Made by a program: the position numbers and the translations under genes
Notes under the pieces: generated by a model
Told to the model about the DNA's origin: nothing
Databases searched by the model: none
The model's input: the letters and a program-made list of their open reading frames with translations, nothing else
Shown here: one piece after another, positions 33,146 through 41,833 of the stretch
Layout of the letters: every line of letters begins with the position of its first letter
Numbering within the stretch: the stretch's first letter is position 1
Assembly: GCA_964509695.1 (NCBI GenBank)
Contig: CAZDXN010000005.1
Location: 1 to 50,691, forward strand
Source of the DNA: 2-01-FULL-50-23 sp964509695
GTDB lineage: Bacteria > Patescibacteriota > Microgenomatia > UBA1400 > MFAQ01
Direction: 5' to 3'
Length of the DNA: 50,691 nucleotides

Positions 33146-33168
33146 GTGTCACTGTGGCACCGTGTCAC
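33146..33168. repeat. GTGNCAC x3 array at the dedA promoter
   Basis: GTGTCAC, GTGGCAC and GTGTCAC have single-base spacers. The array starts 1 nt from the dedA -10, the same geometry as at pth, and offers GTGACA 18 nt from the -10. It overlaps the last codons of the ligase gene. Confidence 0.75.
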
Positions 33169-34877
33169 CGTCTAATCTGTTCCACCTCAGCAAGACTCGT
33201 CACTCCGGTTATGTCCTTATCATCTCGGAATTTCACCAGCCGTGGAAAACGTAGCGCTACCCCTGCCGTATGCACCGGGCTTTTGGTGATTTCATCAGCC
33301 GCAATTTCCACCACCAATCGTGGTTCGACCCAAACATCCACCGTCAAAGCTCCGTCGACTTCATAGATACTCGGCTTTTCGGAAACGACAAACGGATCCA
33401 GTCTTTTCTTTATTTCCCGAAACTGCTCGTCAGACAAACCCGTCCCGATTTTTGCTATCGTCAGAATTCTATCGCCCTTTCTAACCCCCACCAAAAACGC
33501 CCCCAAACCAAAACCACTCCTTTTCCCTCGCCCTCGATAATATCCCATTACAACCAAGTCAAGGGTATCCGAAAGCTTTCCGGTACTCCCTTCCTTCTCC
33601 TTTATCTTCACCCAGTTCCACCCTTGACGGCCGGGAAGATAATTACCGTCCCATTTCTTAATCACTGCCCCCTCGAAGCCTTCCTTCAGAAATTGCTCGT
33701 GATACTCATGGAGTTTCCTTGGATCATCGGTCCGGTAGTTTTCATCCACCACCACCGTCTTATTTTTTATTATCGTCTCATCCAAAATCTTCCTTCGTGA
33801 GAAGTACGGCTCCTGCAAAAATGTTTTCCCGTTCTTTGCCAGGATGTCAAAGACGAAGAATCGCAGGGGCACGCTACTCGCCGCCGCCTCAATCCCATGT
33901 TTTCTTTTTCTGGTGATCGTCATCTGGAAGGACAGGGTTTTATCGGTTTCGGGGTCAAACCCCACCGCCTCACAATCAAGCACTACCTCATCCGCCTTGA
34001 CCCAATCGCCAATCATAATTAGTTCCGGAAACATCAAACTTGTCTCCTCGAGACTGCGGGTAAATGTTTTTACAGTTGTTCCATCCGCGAAGCCCGATCT
34101 TTTAAAATGGATTTGGACGCGGGTGCCATCATATTTCCTCTCCGCTGCCACTTCGCCCATTTTCTCGGTAATTTCGACAGCGTGATTTAACCGCTGACAA
34201 AGCGCCGGAATTACCGGCACACCCACTTCCACTCCTACATTCGCTAGAGCGTGAGTCAGGCCTTCCCCTAATACTTTTTTCGAAAGCAGTCCTACATCGG
34301 GCAGGATTTGGTAAGCTTCATCCAGCCTTTTTCTCGCCGATTTGTCCCCCTCGCTCACGACCGACAGCGCATCAAGAATCGTTTTATCCAAGAAACCCAG
34401 TCGTAAACGCCCTATTACAATTCTGGCGATAAACTTTGCCGATAACTGGTCTAATTCCAATAAAAGACGGGCTAATCCGGTCACCTTTTTTTCCTGACTG
34501 CCAATTCCGCCATACTCCGCCACTGCTACCAACTTCTCATAGACTTCACCGACGGAAAAATTTTTACCGGCAAAAAGTTGATGTGGCAATCCCATGATCA
34601 CCTCTCCCATATCGCCCTTGCTCTTAAAATCGGCTAGAATTTTATCGTTGTCAATATTCGCCAATTGACTGATGGACCTCAGCAACATTTTCCAACCCAA
34701 ATTAAATTCCAGCCCCGTATACGCTGGTGCCAACTTCCCCAGTAGCAAATACACCCCACCCTCGGTCTCGTCTCGAGAAAGTTTTTTCAACAAATCTGCC
34801 ACTTCATCGGTGATCACCAGACGAGAAGATATCTTCTCCAGCTTCTCGAGCTGTTGTGCAAACTCTCTAAATAACAT
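33165..34877 (-). CDS. ATP-dependent DNA ligase (archaeal-type)
   Basis: A 570-residue ligase that seals nicks with ATP. It has the long N-terminal DNA-binding domain of archaeal/eukaryotic ligase I (residues about 1-225), the adenylation motif AAERKYDGTRVQIH near 245 with the nucleotidyl Lys, motif III-like RFFVFDIL near 347, EGAVIKKWDG near 408 (motif IV) and WVKIKE near 432 (motif V), then an OB domain with GFGLGAFLVG. Most bacteria replicate with NAD-dependent LigA, so this long form is a lineage mark. It sits with recF and mutM. A Shine-Dalgarno-like AGGAG precedes the ATG. Confidence 0.93.
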   Translation of the reverse strand: MLFREFAQQLEKLEKISSRLVITDEVADLLKKLSRDETEGGVYLLLGKLAPAYTGLEFNLGWKMLLRSISQLANIDNDKILADFKSKGDMGEVIMGLPHQLFAGKNFSVGEVYEKLVAVAEYGGIGSQEKKVTGLARLLLELDQLSAKFIARIVIGRLRLGFLDKTILDALSVVSEGDKSARKRLDEAYQILPDVGLLSKKVLGEGLTHALANVGVEVGVPVIPALCQRLNHAVEITEKMGEVAAERKYDGTRVQIHFKRSGFADGTTVKTFTRSLEETSLMFPELIMIGDWVKADEVVLDCEAVGFDPETDKTLSFQMTITRKRKHGIEAAASSVPLRFFVFDILAKNGKTFLQEPYFSRRKILDETIIKNKTVVVDENYRTDDPRKLHEYHEQFLKEGFEGAVIKKWDGNYLPGRQGWNWVKIKEKEGSTGKLSDTLDLVVMGYYRGRGKRSGFGLGAFLVGVRKGDRILTIAKIGTGLSDEQFREIKKRLDPFVVSEKPSIYEVDGALTVDVWVEPRLVVEIAADEITKSPVHTAGVALRFPRLVKFRDDKDITGVTSLAEVEQIRR

Positions 34878-34918
34878 CTCCTATATCTTATACGAAATTA
34901 CTGTTTGACTCATCTATC

Positions 34919-34981
34919 GTCATCGCGAGCGAAGCGTGGCGATCTATATAGATTGCTTCGTCGAGTACTTCTCGCAATGAC
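34919..34981. repeat. 63-nt imperfect stem-loop repeat (GCGAGCGAAGCG type)
   Basis: The sequence begins GTCATCGCGAGCGAAGCG and ends CTTCTCGCAATGAC. The two halves are inverted copies around ATATAT. It fills the gap between the Fic gene stop and the ligase start. Repeats built on GCGAGCGAAGCG occur in many unrelated bacteria, so it is probably a dispersed element. It could also end Fic transcription, but there is no T run. Confidence 0.7.
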
Positions 34982-36084
34982 TACTTGCGAAGCAAGTATT
35001 TTGCCCCCTTCGTTTTTCCCTTCTTTCTGATCAACTTTTTCGAAACCAGAGAGGTCAAGTCGCGAAGAATCGTATCATCCGAAACCATCGGCAGAACCGA
35101 CCGGGCGTCCGCCATCGTCAACTCCTCTCTCATTTCCAACACCTCCATCAGGGCCACCTGTCTCTCCGACAGGGCGATTTGTTTCCCCAGTTTTGATTTG
35201 ATAGCCATGTCCACCGACAACCGTTTGACTCTTTCCTTCAATTTTGACAATTCGATTGAGAGCGCCTCAGTGAAAAACTCAATCCAAACTGTCAGATCAC
35301 CGTTGTTCTTTTCCACACTAGCCAAGGCCGAATAGTAATCGGGCAAATTCTTGTCAAAGAATTCCTCGATCGTGAAAAAATGTTTGAAGTTATAACCCTC
35401 GGACGCCAAGATTAGCAGGGCAAAAGCCCGAGCCACACGACCGTTCCCCTCAATAAAAGGATGGATCCGAACCAGTTCAAAATGCGTTATCGCCGCCTTG
35501 ATTACCGGGTGCATTTCGGTGGGGTGGGTATTGATGAGCCATCTCCAAAAATCTTCCATTTGATATGGCACCTCTATCGGCAGAGGGGGACGACCTACGA
35601 TCTCTCCATCGACGACTCCGCGTACGGTCACGGGAAGAACTCGATAAATCCCCAATTGATGCGATGGCAACAATTTCTCGGTCGCTAATGAATGAATCTG
35701 AAGTAATTCTTTCTCGCCGAAAGGATACCCCCCCGTTTTCTTCCCCAATCGGCTCAATTGATCGACAAAGCGAATAACATTCCGGTAATTAATTACTTCC
35801 TGAACATCCCTCTCCCGAGCCACGACCCCACTTCTCTTGGCGACCTCCTCCGCCGATTCGTCTCGGCCCGGATCTTCCTTGACGATTTTTTCGGCCTGAT
35901 TTAAGGTTAGGTCATTCCCCTCGACATGCGTGCCAAAGTGAACCGTTCGAATCAGAGCGTCTTGGCGGAACTTTGCTTCCCAGTCCGGCACCAGGGGAGC
36001 GTTTTCGATTACCTCGCGAGCCGCCTCAATCGCTCCGGCATTGATTAATATCTTATTTGTGATGGTGAAGTTTGGCTTGTACAC
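34981..36084 (-). CDS. Fic family protein
   Basis: A 367-residue Fic protein, expected to transfer AMP or a similar group to a target protein. The N-terminal Fic_N-like part has THVEGNDLTLNQAEKIV near 53. The active-site loop is HPFIEGNGRVARAFA near 211-225 (complete HPFxxGNGR). A C-terminal winged helix (MADARSVLPMVSDDTILRDL and a Lys/Arg tail) suggests DNA binding. The start is a GTG with GATAAT 7 nt upstream. No antitoxin-like partner is visible; the EGN segment may act as an internal inhibitor region. It lies between ligase and recF. Confidence 0.9.
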   Translation of the reverse strand: MYKPNFTITNKILINAGAIEAAREVIENAPLVPDWEAKFRQDALIRTVHFGTHVEGNDLTLNQAEKIVKEDPGRDESAEEVAKRSGVVARERDVQEVINYRNVIRFVDQLSRLGKKTGGYPFGEKELLQIHSLATEKLLPSHQLGIYRVLPVTVRGVVDGEIVGRPPLPIEVPYQMEDFWRWLINTHPTEMHPVIKAAITHFELVRIHPFIEGNGRVARAFALLILASEGYNFKHFFTIEEFFDKNLPDYYSALASVEKNNGDLTVWIEFFTEALSIELSKLKERVKRLSVDMAIKSKLGKQIALSERQVALMEVLEMREELTMADARSVLPMVSDDTILRDLTSLVSKKLIRKKGKTKGAKYLLRK

Positions 36085-36121
36085 GGACTCAATTATCGCG
36101 TAATTTGCGGTAAAAATCCAT

Positions 36122-37174
36122 TCACTCCAACTCGATCACCTTCGCCTCGGCAAATAGCCCCAAATCCTCTTTCATCGCTGTCGTCACCACCACCTGCCTT
36201 CCGGTCATCACCCGCAGGACTTCCTTTCTGTGTACTTGATCAAGTTCCGAAAAGATATCATCTAGCAATAACAACGGTTTCTCCCCACCTCGTTCCTCAG
36301 CAAAATAAATTTCCCCAAGTTTCAGGGCCAAGACCGTCATTCTCTGTTCCCCCCTCGATCCGTAAATTGCCAAATCGCGGTCTCCCCCACTGGTAACCCG
36401 AAAATCATCCTTGTGCGGCCCGACCAGAGTATACCCAGCCGCCAACTCCTCGTCTTTATATTGGGCCAAACGCGTCTCACTGATCAGGCTCTTGTCATAG
36501 ACCATCTTCAATTGATTAAAGAGCTCGCTTCTCTCCCATAGACTATTAATATAATTGACCAATCCCTCCCGTTCTTCGATCAGTATCAGACCATGTTTTA
36601 TCAGCAGGCTATCCCAAAAAGCCAAACTATACCGGCTCACCAAACCTTCCCGAACCGCATCCAAAAGCTTATTTCTTCTTCGCAAAGCCTGTGTATAGGT
36701 CGATAGACTTCTCGCATATGCTTCAGAGATCTGTGACAAAATCTCATCCATAAATGTTCGGCGGATATCAGGTCCGCCGGTGAGCATGTCCATATCCTCG
36801 GGTCGGAATATCACCACCGGCAGTAGGCCAATGTAATCCCGTCTTCTTTTTGACGCCCCGTCAACGAGATATTTCCGTTTCAAGGTCCTCTGTCCTCCAA
36901 CCAGTCCCCGAGTCACCATTACCTCCAGGTCTCGCGTTTCCTTCGCTTCGGAAATCTTTCCGCTTACTCTCCCTAGTTCCTGACCAAAACGAACCATCTC
37001 ATCAATTAGCTTCGCCCGGAAACTGTTTCCCGTCGAGAGTAGGTAAATTGATTCCAACAAATTTGTTTTCCCCGAAGCGTTTTTTCCCCAAACTACATTA
37101 ACGCCAGTAGAAAACTCAAACGATTGTAACAAGTAGTTTCGAAAATCGGTAAGTTCAATTTTATCTAAAATCAT
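36122..37174 (-). CDS. recF: DNA repair/replication protein RecF
   Basis: A 350-residue SMC-like ATPase that helps load RecA at gaps. Walker A is VVWGKNASGKTNLLES near residues 28-43, and the Walker B/D-loop is LLLLDDIFSELDQ near 302. The segment VIFRPEDMDMLTGGPDIRR near 110 is typical of RecF. The length is normal. It lies between mutM (15 nt upstream) and the Fic gene, on the same strand, so mutM-recF is probably one unit. It is not next to dnaN or gyrB here. Confidence 0.95.
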   Translation of the reverse strand: MILDKIELTDFRNYLLQSFEFSTGVNVVWGKNASGKTNLLESIYLLSTGNSFRAKLIDEMVRFGQELGRVSGKISEAKETRDLEVMVTRGLVGGQRTLKRKYLVDGASKRRRDYIGLLPVVIFRPEDMDMLTGGPDIRRTFMDEILSQISEAYARSLSTYTQALRRRNKLLDAVREGLVSRYSLAFWDSLLIKHGLILIEEREGLVNYINSLWERSELFNQLKMVYDKSLISETRLAQYKDEELAAGYTLVGPHKDDFRVTSGGDRDLAIYGSRGEQRMTVLALKLGEIYFAEERGGEKPLLLLDDIFSELDQVHRKEVLRVMTGRQVVVTTAMKEDLGLFAEAKVIELE

Positions 37175-37189
37175 CTGACCCCTATCCTA

Positions 37190-38110
37190 CTACTTTTGAC
37201 AACCGGGACAATAATAAGTCCCCCTGCCCCCGATTTTAATTTTTCGAATCGTAGCGCCGTCCCGCTTACATTTTTCTCCGTCCCGTTGGTAAACCGAGAA
37301 ATGTTCTTGATATTTCCCACCCAACCCTGCCGCGTCGACATATTTATCTACACTCGCCCCGCCATACTTAATTCCCCGGTTTATTACCTCCTTCACCGCG
37401 ACATACAATTCTTTGATTTCCTTATCACTTATTTCTTTTGCTTTACGCCTTGGATCTATCCTAGCCATATAGAGAGCATCATTGGCATAAATATTTCCCA
37501 CTCCGCCAAATTTACTCTGGTCAAGCAAGACTAATTTGACACTTCTTCCACTCTTCGCCAATGCCCTTTTGAAATACTCGAGGGTAAACTCGCGATCAAC
37601 TACATCCGGTGGCAGTTTGTCATTCACTATTCGCCATTCATCATTCGTCATTACCCTCATCCAACCAAAAACACGCAAGTCATTGAAAAACAATTTTGCT
37701 CCATTATCAAAATCAATAATTATTCTTGTATATTTACTCGGCAGACTATTTATCCAATCAGGTGTCGGGTGTCCACCCACTATTCGCTTTGTTTCAATGT
37801 TGTTTTGAGTTTTAGAGTTTTTGGGTTTTTGAGTTTTTTCAACATATATTAACTGTCCGGTCATTTTGAGATGAACCACCAGTATCCGTGACACTGCCTG
37901 CCCGCCAGCATGTGTAACTTGCGGCGGGTGACACTCAATTAGTATCATCTTGGCTTTTCGGCCAACGCCATCAACCACCATTTCCACCAAATCATTTCCA
38001 TTCCCCCCGAAGCTTTTCGACCGTAAAATCTCAACCTTAGAAATCTTTTTCCCGACCAGAACTCCATCCAACTGCCTTACGATTGTCTCCACCTCAGGTA
38101 ACTCCGGCAT
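37190..38110 (-). CDS. mutM: formamidopyrimidine-DNA glycosylase
   Basis: A 306-residue Fpg/MutM that removes oxidised purines. The N-terminal PELPEVETI carries the catalytic Pro. LLDQSKFGGVGNIYANDALY is near 205 (H2TH), and the C-terminal zinc finger has the Cys pairs CKRD and YYCPGC. The protein is longer than the usual 270 residues because three segments look repeat-derived: VTHAGGQAVSR near 64, KTQKPKNSKTQNN near 92 and MTNDEWRIVNDK near 152, each from a different micro-repeat family. TATAAT is 8 nt before the ATG, in a palindrome shared with the divergent ABC genes. Confidence 0.94.
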   Translation of the reverse strand: MPELPEVETIVRQLDGVLVGKKISKVEILRSKSFGGNGNDLVEMVVDGVGRKAKMILIECHPPQVTHAGGQAVSRILVVHLKMTGQLIYVEKTQKPKNSKTQNNIETKRIVGGHPTPDWINSLPSKYTRIIIDFDNGAKLFFNDLRVFGWMRVMTNDEWRIVNDKLPPDVVDREFTLEYFKRALAKSGRSVKLVLLDQSKFGGVGNIYANDALYMARIDPRRKAKEISDKEIKELYVAVKEVINRGIKYGGASVDKYVDAAGLGGKYQEHFSVYQRDGEKCKRDGATIRKIKIGGRGTYYCPGCQK

Positions 38111-38118
38111 AACAATCG

Positions 38119-38126
38119 ATTATAAT
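38119..38126. promoter_or_regulatory. shared palindromic -10 (ATTATAAT) between mutM and ABC genes
   Basis: ATTATAAT gives a perfect TATAAT on each strand: 38121-38126 for the ABC permease (10 nt before its ATG) and 38119-38124 for mutM (8 nt before its ATG). The two start codons are only 26 nt apart, so the two promoters must compete for the same DNA. Confidence 0.65.
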
Positions 38127-38136
38127 TCATCAACCC

Positions 38137-38916
38137 ATGCGAAAATATATTCGTTTCATTCAGTCTCAATTTTCTTCACTTACCGTATACCGCGTGGAAG
38201 CCTATGGTAGATGGATTATGGCTTTGTTCAGCGCCCTTTCTTATTATTTCATCTGGAAATTAACCAGTACCAGCAATGCCGACAACCACAAACTTCTTGT
38301 ATATTTCATCTTATACTGGGGTTTTCTATCGGCATTAACTTCCGGAAAGACTGCCTATTTCATAGCGAAAGATATCCGTTCAGGAGAGATCAACAATTAT
38401 CTTGTCAAACCTATCAATTATTTCGTCACCCTAATTCTTCGTGGTCTTGCTCCGGTTGTCTTTAGAATTATTATTCCCTCAATTCTATTAATAGTAGTCA
38501 TGTTCATCTACCCGAATATCTTTTTACCGACTAGTCATATCAACTTATTTCTATTTTTATTCTCATTAGTCTATTGCTTCCTTATCTGGAATTTCATCAT
38601 GATCATCATCGGCTCAATTGCATTCATGGGTACAGAAATCCGAAGTCTATTGACTGTATTCGATCTCATAATTAACCTCGTCAGAGGCGCATACATCCCG
38701 GCATATCTCTTCCCCACCTGGCTTACAAAAATCCTCTTTTTTACCTTCATTCCCTATATCTCCGCCTTCTCAATAGAGCTATATCAGGTTTCAAAATCAG
38801 CGTCATATGTTATTTCGGCCTTTACCGTTGCAACTTTATGGCTATTAATTCTTTACATTGTCGCCATTAAAACTTTTCAAAAAGGACTTAGATATTACGA
38901 ATCAAACGGAAGCTAA
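38137..38916 (+). CDS. ABC-2 type transporter permease (DUF990-like)
   Basis: A 259-residue membrane protein with six hydrophobic helices. It begins MRKYIRFIQSQFSSLTVYR and has KDIRSGEINNYLVKPINY near residue 83, a stretch seen in ABC-2/DUF990 permeases. It is the first of three plus-strand genes with a second permease and an ATPase, so it should form a heterodimeric exporter. Base composition is more AT-rich than its neighbours. Confidence 0.9.
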   Translation: MRKYIRFIQSQFSSLTVYRVEAYGRWIMALFSALSYYFIWKLTSTSNADNHKLLVYFILYWGFLSALTSGKTAYFIAKDIRSGEINNYLVKPINYFVTLILRGLAPVVFRIIIPSILLIVVMFIYPNIFLPTSHINLFLFLFSLVYCFLIWNFIMIIIGSIAFMGTEIRSLLTVFDLIINLVRGAYIPAYLFPTWLTKILFFTFIPYISAFSIELYQVSKSASYVISAFTVATLWLLILYIVAIKTFQKGLRYYESNGS

Positions 38917-38917
38917 A

Positions 38918-39706
38918 ATGAGAAAGTATATTCGGCTTTTCCAATTATTCTTCAAGACTTCGTATCTTCTCTTTCTAGCACATCGTTTCGATTTCATCAT
39001 GGGTTCAGTCGCCAACATTCTATGGACAGCTTCTCAAGTGATTACTCTCCAGTTTCTCTCTACCAAAATCGTCGCATTTCAAAACTGGGGATTTTATGAC
39101 CTAATTCTTTTGCTCGCTCTTTCTCAAATTTACTACTATGGCGCATTTATTCTCTATGAAAACAGTCTCAGCAAACTATTCGACAAGATCAAAACTGGTG
39201 ATTTTGACCGGGTCTTATCAAAACCAGTTAACGTCAAGTTTATTTCATCTTTTGATAGTATTAGTGTCGCCCAAATATTTTCTGTTTTTGGAAGCTGTGT
39301 TCCAATGACGATAGTCGGACTATTAGGAAGCACCCATACCAGTCTTTCCAACTATATTCTCGCCGTTTTTATACTCACCAGTGGCTTTATAAGTATGTAT
39401 TTTCTTAGCTTAGGGCTCTCAGGATTAGTCTTCGTGTTTGAAGATATTCAATCATTCAAAGACTTTGTGGTCTCCTCAAGCACAGAATTTAGTCGCTTAC
39501 CACTAGACATTTTTCCTCCTTCCATAAGGGCTACTATGACTTACGTTATTCCACTTGCGTTCACCACTTATTTTCCCGTTTTAATGCTTAAAGGGACACT
39601 GCCCAATTACATAATTCCACTTTGTCTTGTTATGCCGGTAGTTTTCTACCTATTTCAAAAACTAACCTGGACAATTGGCCTGAAACATTATTCCGGAGTG
39701 GGTTAA
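38918..39706 (+). CDS. ABC-2 type transporter permease (DUF990-like)
   Basis: A 262-residue permease from the ATG at 38918, 1 nt after the previous stop; the frame extends upstream but that part overlaps the first permease. Like its partner it starts MRKYIRLFQLFF and has KIKTGDFDRVLSKPVNVKF near 95, so the two permeases are paralogues. Six helices are predicted. It is followed after 11 nt by the ATPase gene. Confidence 0.9.
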   Translation: MRKYIRLFQLFFKTSYLLFLAHRFDFIMGSVANILWTASQVITLQFLSTKIVAFQNWGFYDLILLLALSQIYYYGAFILYENSLSKLFDKIKTGDFDRVLSKPVNVKFISSFDSISVAQIFSVFGSCVPMTIVGLLGSTHTSLSNYILAVFILTSGFISMYFLSLGLSGLVFVFEDIQSFKDFVVSSSTEFSRLPLDIFPPSIRATMTYVIPLAFTTYFPVLMLKGTLPNYIIPLCLVMPVVFYLFQKLTWTIGLKHYSGVG

Positions 39707-39717
39707 AATTATAAAAT

Positions 39718-40701
39718 ATGGAAACAATCATCCAAACGTCACATCTCTCCAAGTCGTTCCAACAATACAAGAAACCAGCCGGAATCAAAGAGTCGTTCAA
39801 AAGCCTATTTCATCGGAAATATTTTTCGGTAGACGCTGTCAAAGACATAAATCTCGAAATCAAAGATGGAGAATTTGTAGGTTTTATTGGTCCAAATGGA
39901 GCGGGAAAAACCACTACCCTCAAAATGCTTGCTGGTCTTCTTTATCCCTCTGGTGGAAATGTTCAAGTCATGGGGAAAACTCCCTTCAAAAGAGAACATT
40001 CATTTCTCAAGGATTATGCCCTAGTCATGGGCCAAAAATCTCAGCTTATGTGGGATCTTCCTCCAATCGAAACTCTAGAGCTAAACAAAGAAATTTACGA
40101 GATTTCAGACAAGAAGTTCCAAGAAAGTTTGAATATTCTTAGCGACTTACTGAAAATAAAAGATGTACTAGAAATTCCCGTCAGGAAACTCTCACTCGGC
40201 CAGAGGATGAAATGCGAGCTAGCCACCGCTCTAATCCATCAACCAAAACTGTTATTTCTGGACGAACCAACCATCGGCCTTGACGTTGTCGCCCAAAAGA
40301 ACATCAGAAACTTTCTAAAAAAATACAATGAAATTAATCACACCACCATCATCCTCACCAGTCATTATATGGATGATGTCTCCCAACTGTGCAACCGCAT
40401 TGTCATCATCAGCCATGGTTCGTTGATCTACGATGGCAGTCTGAAGAATCTTACCGAAAAATATCTTGCCCAAAAGTTCCTTAAATTTATTTTCAAGGAA
40501 AAGGTCTTGAAGAAAGATTTGTCTCAATTTGGAAAAATCGAAAAATATTCAGAAGACGGTCTTTCTGTTACTCTAATCGTTGATAGGAAAAATCATTTAG
40601 ACATTGCTGCCAAAGCGTTGAAATCTCTTCCCATTGACGACCTAGATATCGCCGAAATCAGTCTTGAGGAGATAATCAGACACATCTTTACGAGCCAATA
40701 A
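39718..40701 (+). CDS. ABC transporter ATP-binding protein
   Basis: A 327-residue ATPase of the ABC-2 exporter. Walker A is GPNGAGKTTTLKM near residue 58, the Q-loop VMGQKSQLMWDL near 103, the signature LSLGQRMKCEL near 158 and Walker B LLFLDEPTIGLD near 178, with a His switch in LTSHYMDD near 213. A C-terminal domain (about 235-327) follows, as in ATPases of DUF990-type or polysaccharide/lantibiotic exporters. The substrate is not evident. Its end overlaps the glycosyltransferase gene on the other strand by 14 nt. Confidence 0.94.
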   Translation: METIIQTSHLSKSFQQYKKPAGIKESFKSLFHRKYFSVDAVKDINLEIKDGEFVGFIGPNGAGKTTTLKMLAGLLYPSGGNVQVMGKTPFKREHSFLKDYALVMGQKSQLMWDLPPIETLELNKEIYEISDKKFQESLNILSDLLKIKDVLEIPVRKLSLGQRMKCELATALIHQPKLLFLDEPTIGLDVVAQKNIRNFLKKYNEINHTTIILTSHYMDDVSQLCNRIVIISHGSLIYDGSLKNLTEKYLAQKFLKFIFKEKVLKKDLSQFGKIEKYSEDGLSVTLIVDRKNHLDIAAKALKSLPIDDLDIAEISLEEIIRHIFTSQ

Positions 40702-41833
40702 GCTTCCGTATTTTTTCCTCGAAGATTTCTCGGCTGAACTTGCCGGCCTGTTTTTGAATTTTTTCTTTGTCCCACTTTATTTCCTCAAAGCGCTTGAAAG
40801 CCTTTTCCAAAGTGAGGACATCGGTGTCCTCAATCAAGATTCCGGTTTCACCATCAACCACTGTTTCCTTAAATCCGCCCCCATTAAAAGCGATTACCGG
40901 CGTCCCCGCGGCCATCGCCTCCACCACCGTCATCCCAAAGTCCTCCTCCCGCGCCAAAGCGACAAACCCCTTCGCCTGGGCGTATTCCAGCCAAAGTTCT
41001 TTATCCGTCAGCTGACCCAACAATTCCACTACATCACCAAGGTCATCTTTTAATTTCTTTTCGATATTGGAAAAACCTGAAGCCGATCCCACAATTCTTA
41101 ATTTAATTCCCAACTTTTTCGCCGCAGTTGCCGCCTCCAGCAAACCCTTGCTTTCAACCAGCCGACTGGCAATCAGAAAACTATCACCCCTAATTGTTTC
41201 TTTAGTATTTTTTACAATTTCCCGAACCATCACCGGCGGGTAGACTACCGTTGAATCCCTTCGATAGAACTTTTCCACCCTCCTTTTTACGTTTTCCGAA
41301 TTGACCACAAACTGATCTACACCCGCCACCATTTTACTTCTAGTCCGATCCGGCTCCTGGGCCGTTTTGAAATCATACAATCTCAAAAAATGATTTACGA
41401 TTGTCGCATAAGCATTTACCAGGAAACCTCCCCACTTCATACCCAGCCAATTTATCGCCGTCTGATAGCCATAAAGATTCCGAGGTGGTGTGTGACAGTA
41501 ACAAATCACCTTTGTTTTGCTACCTATCCTAAATCCTCGAGAAATGTACCAACTCGAAGAGGCGATTACCAGATCGAATTGGGAAAGATCATGAACCCCC
41601 CATACCCAAGGAATCATAAAACGGAACGGGCTATAGAGTTTCCCAAAAGAAAATAGCTTTCCCACCCAAGATTCATGAATCGTCCTATCCTTAAATTTCT
41701 GGTACGCGTTAGACCGACGATCTACAAATGAAGTATAAATCGGCGCCTCGGGGTACATATCCACCAAAACCCGAAGGACTCTTTCCGCTCCTCCGAACTC
41801 CCGAATATAGTCGTGAACAAGTGCTACTTTCAT
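40688..41833 (-). CDS. family 4 glycosyltransferase
   Basis: A 381-residue GT-B enzyme. The acceptor domain begins KVALVHDYIREFGGAERVL (typical GT4 start). The nucleotide-sugar domain carries IASRLVESKGLLEA near 232, LGQLTDKELWLEYAQAKGFVALAREEDFGMTVVEA near 287 (E-x7-E motif) and AMAAGTPVIAFNGGGFKETV near 321. It probably adds hexose to a lipid or envelope glycan. It overlaps the exonuclease gene by 4 nt, so it is translated together with that gene. Confidence 0.92.
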   Translation of the reverse strand: MKVALVHDYIREFGGAERVLRVLVDMYPEAPIYTSFVDRRSNAYQKFKDRTIHESWVGKLFSFGKLYSPFRFMIPWVWGVHDLSQFDLVIASSSWYISRGFRIGSKTKVICYCHTPPRNLYGYQTAINWLGMKWGGFLVNAYATIVNHFLRLYDFKTAQEPDRTRSKMVAGVDQFVVNSENVKRRVEKFYRRDSTVVYPPVMVREIVKNTKETIRGDSFLIASRLVESKGLLEAATAAKKLGIKLRIVGSASGFSNIEKKLKDDLGDVVELLGQLTDKELWLEYAQAKGFVALAREEDFGMTVVEAMAAGTPVIAFNGGGFKETVVDGETGILIEDTDVLTLEKAFKRFEEIKWDKEKIQKQAGKFSREIFEEKIRKLIGS

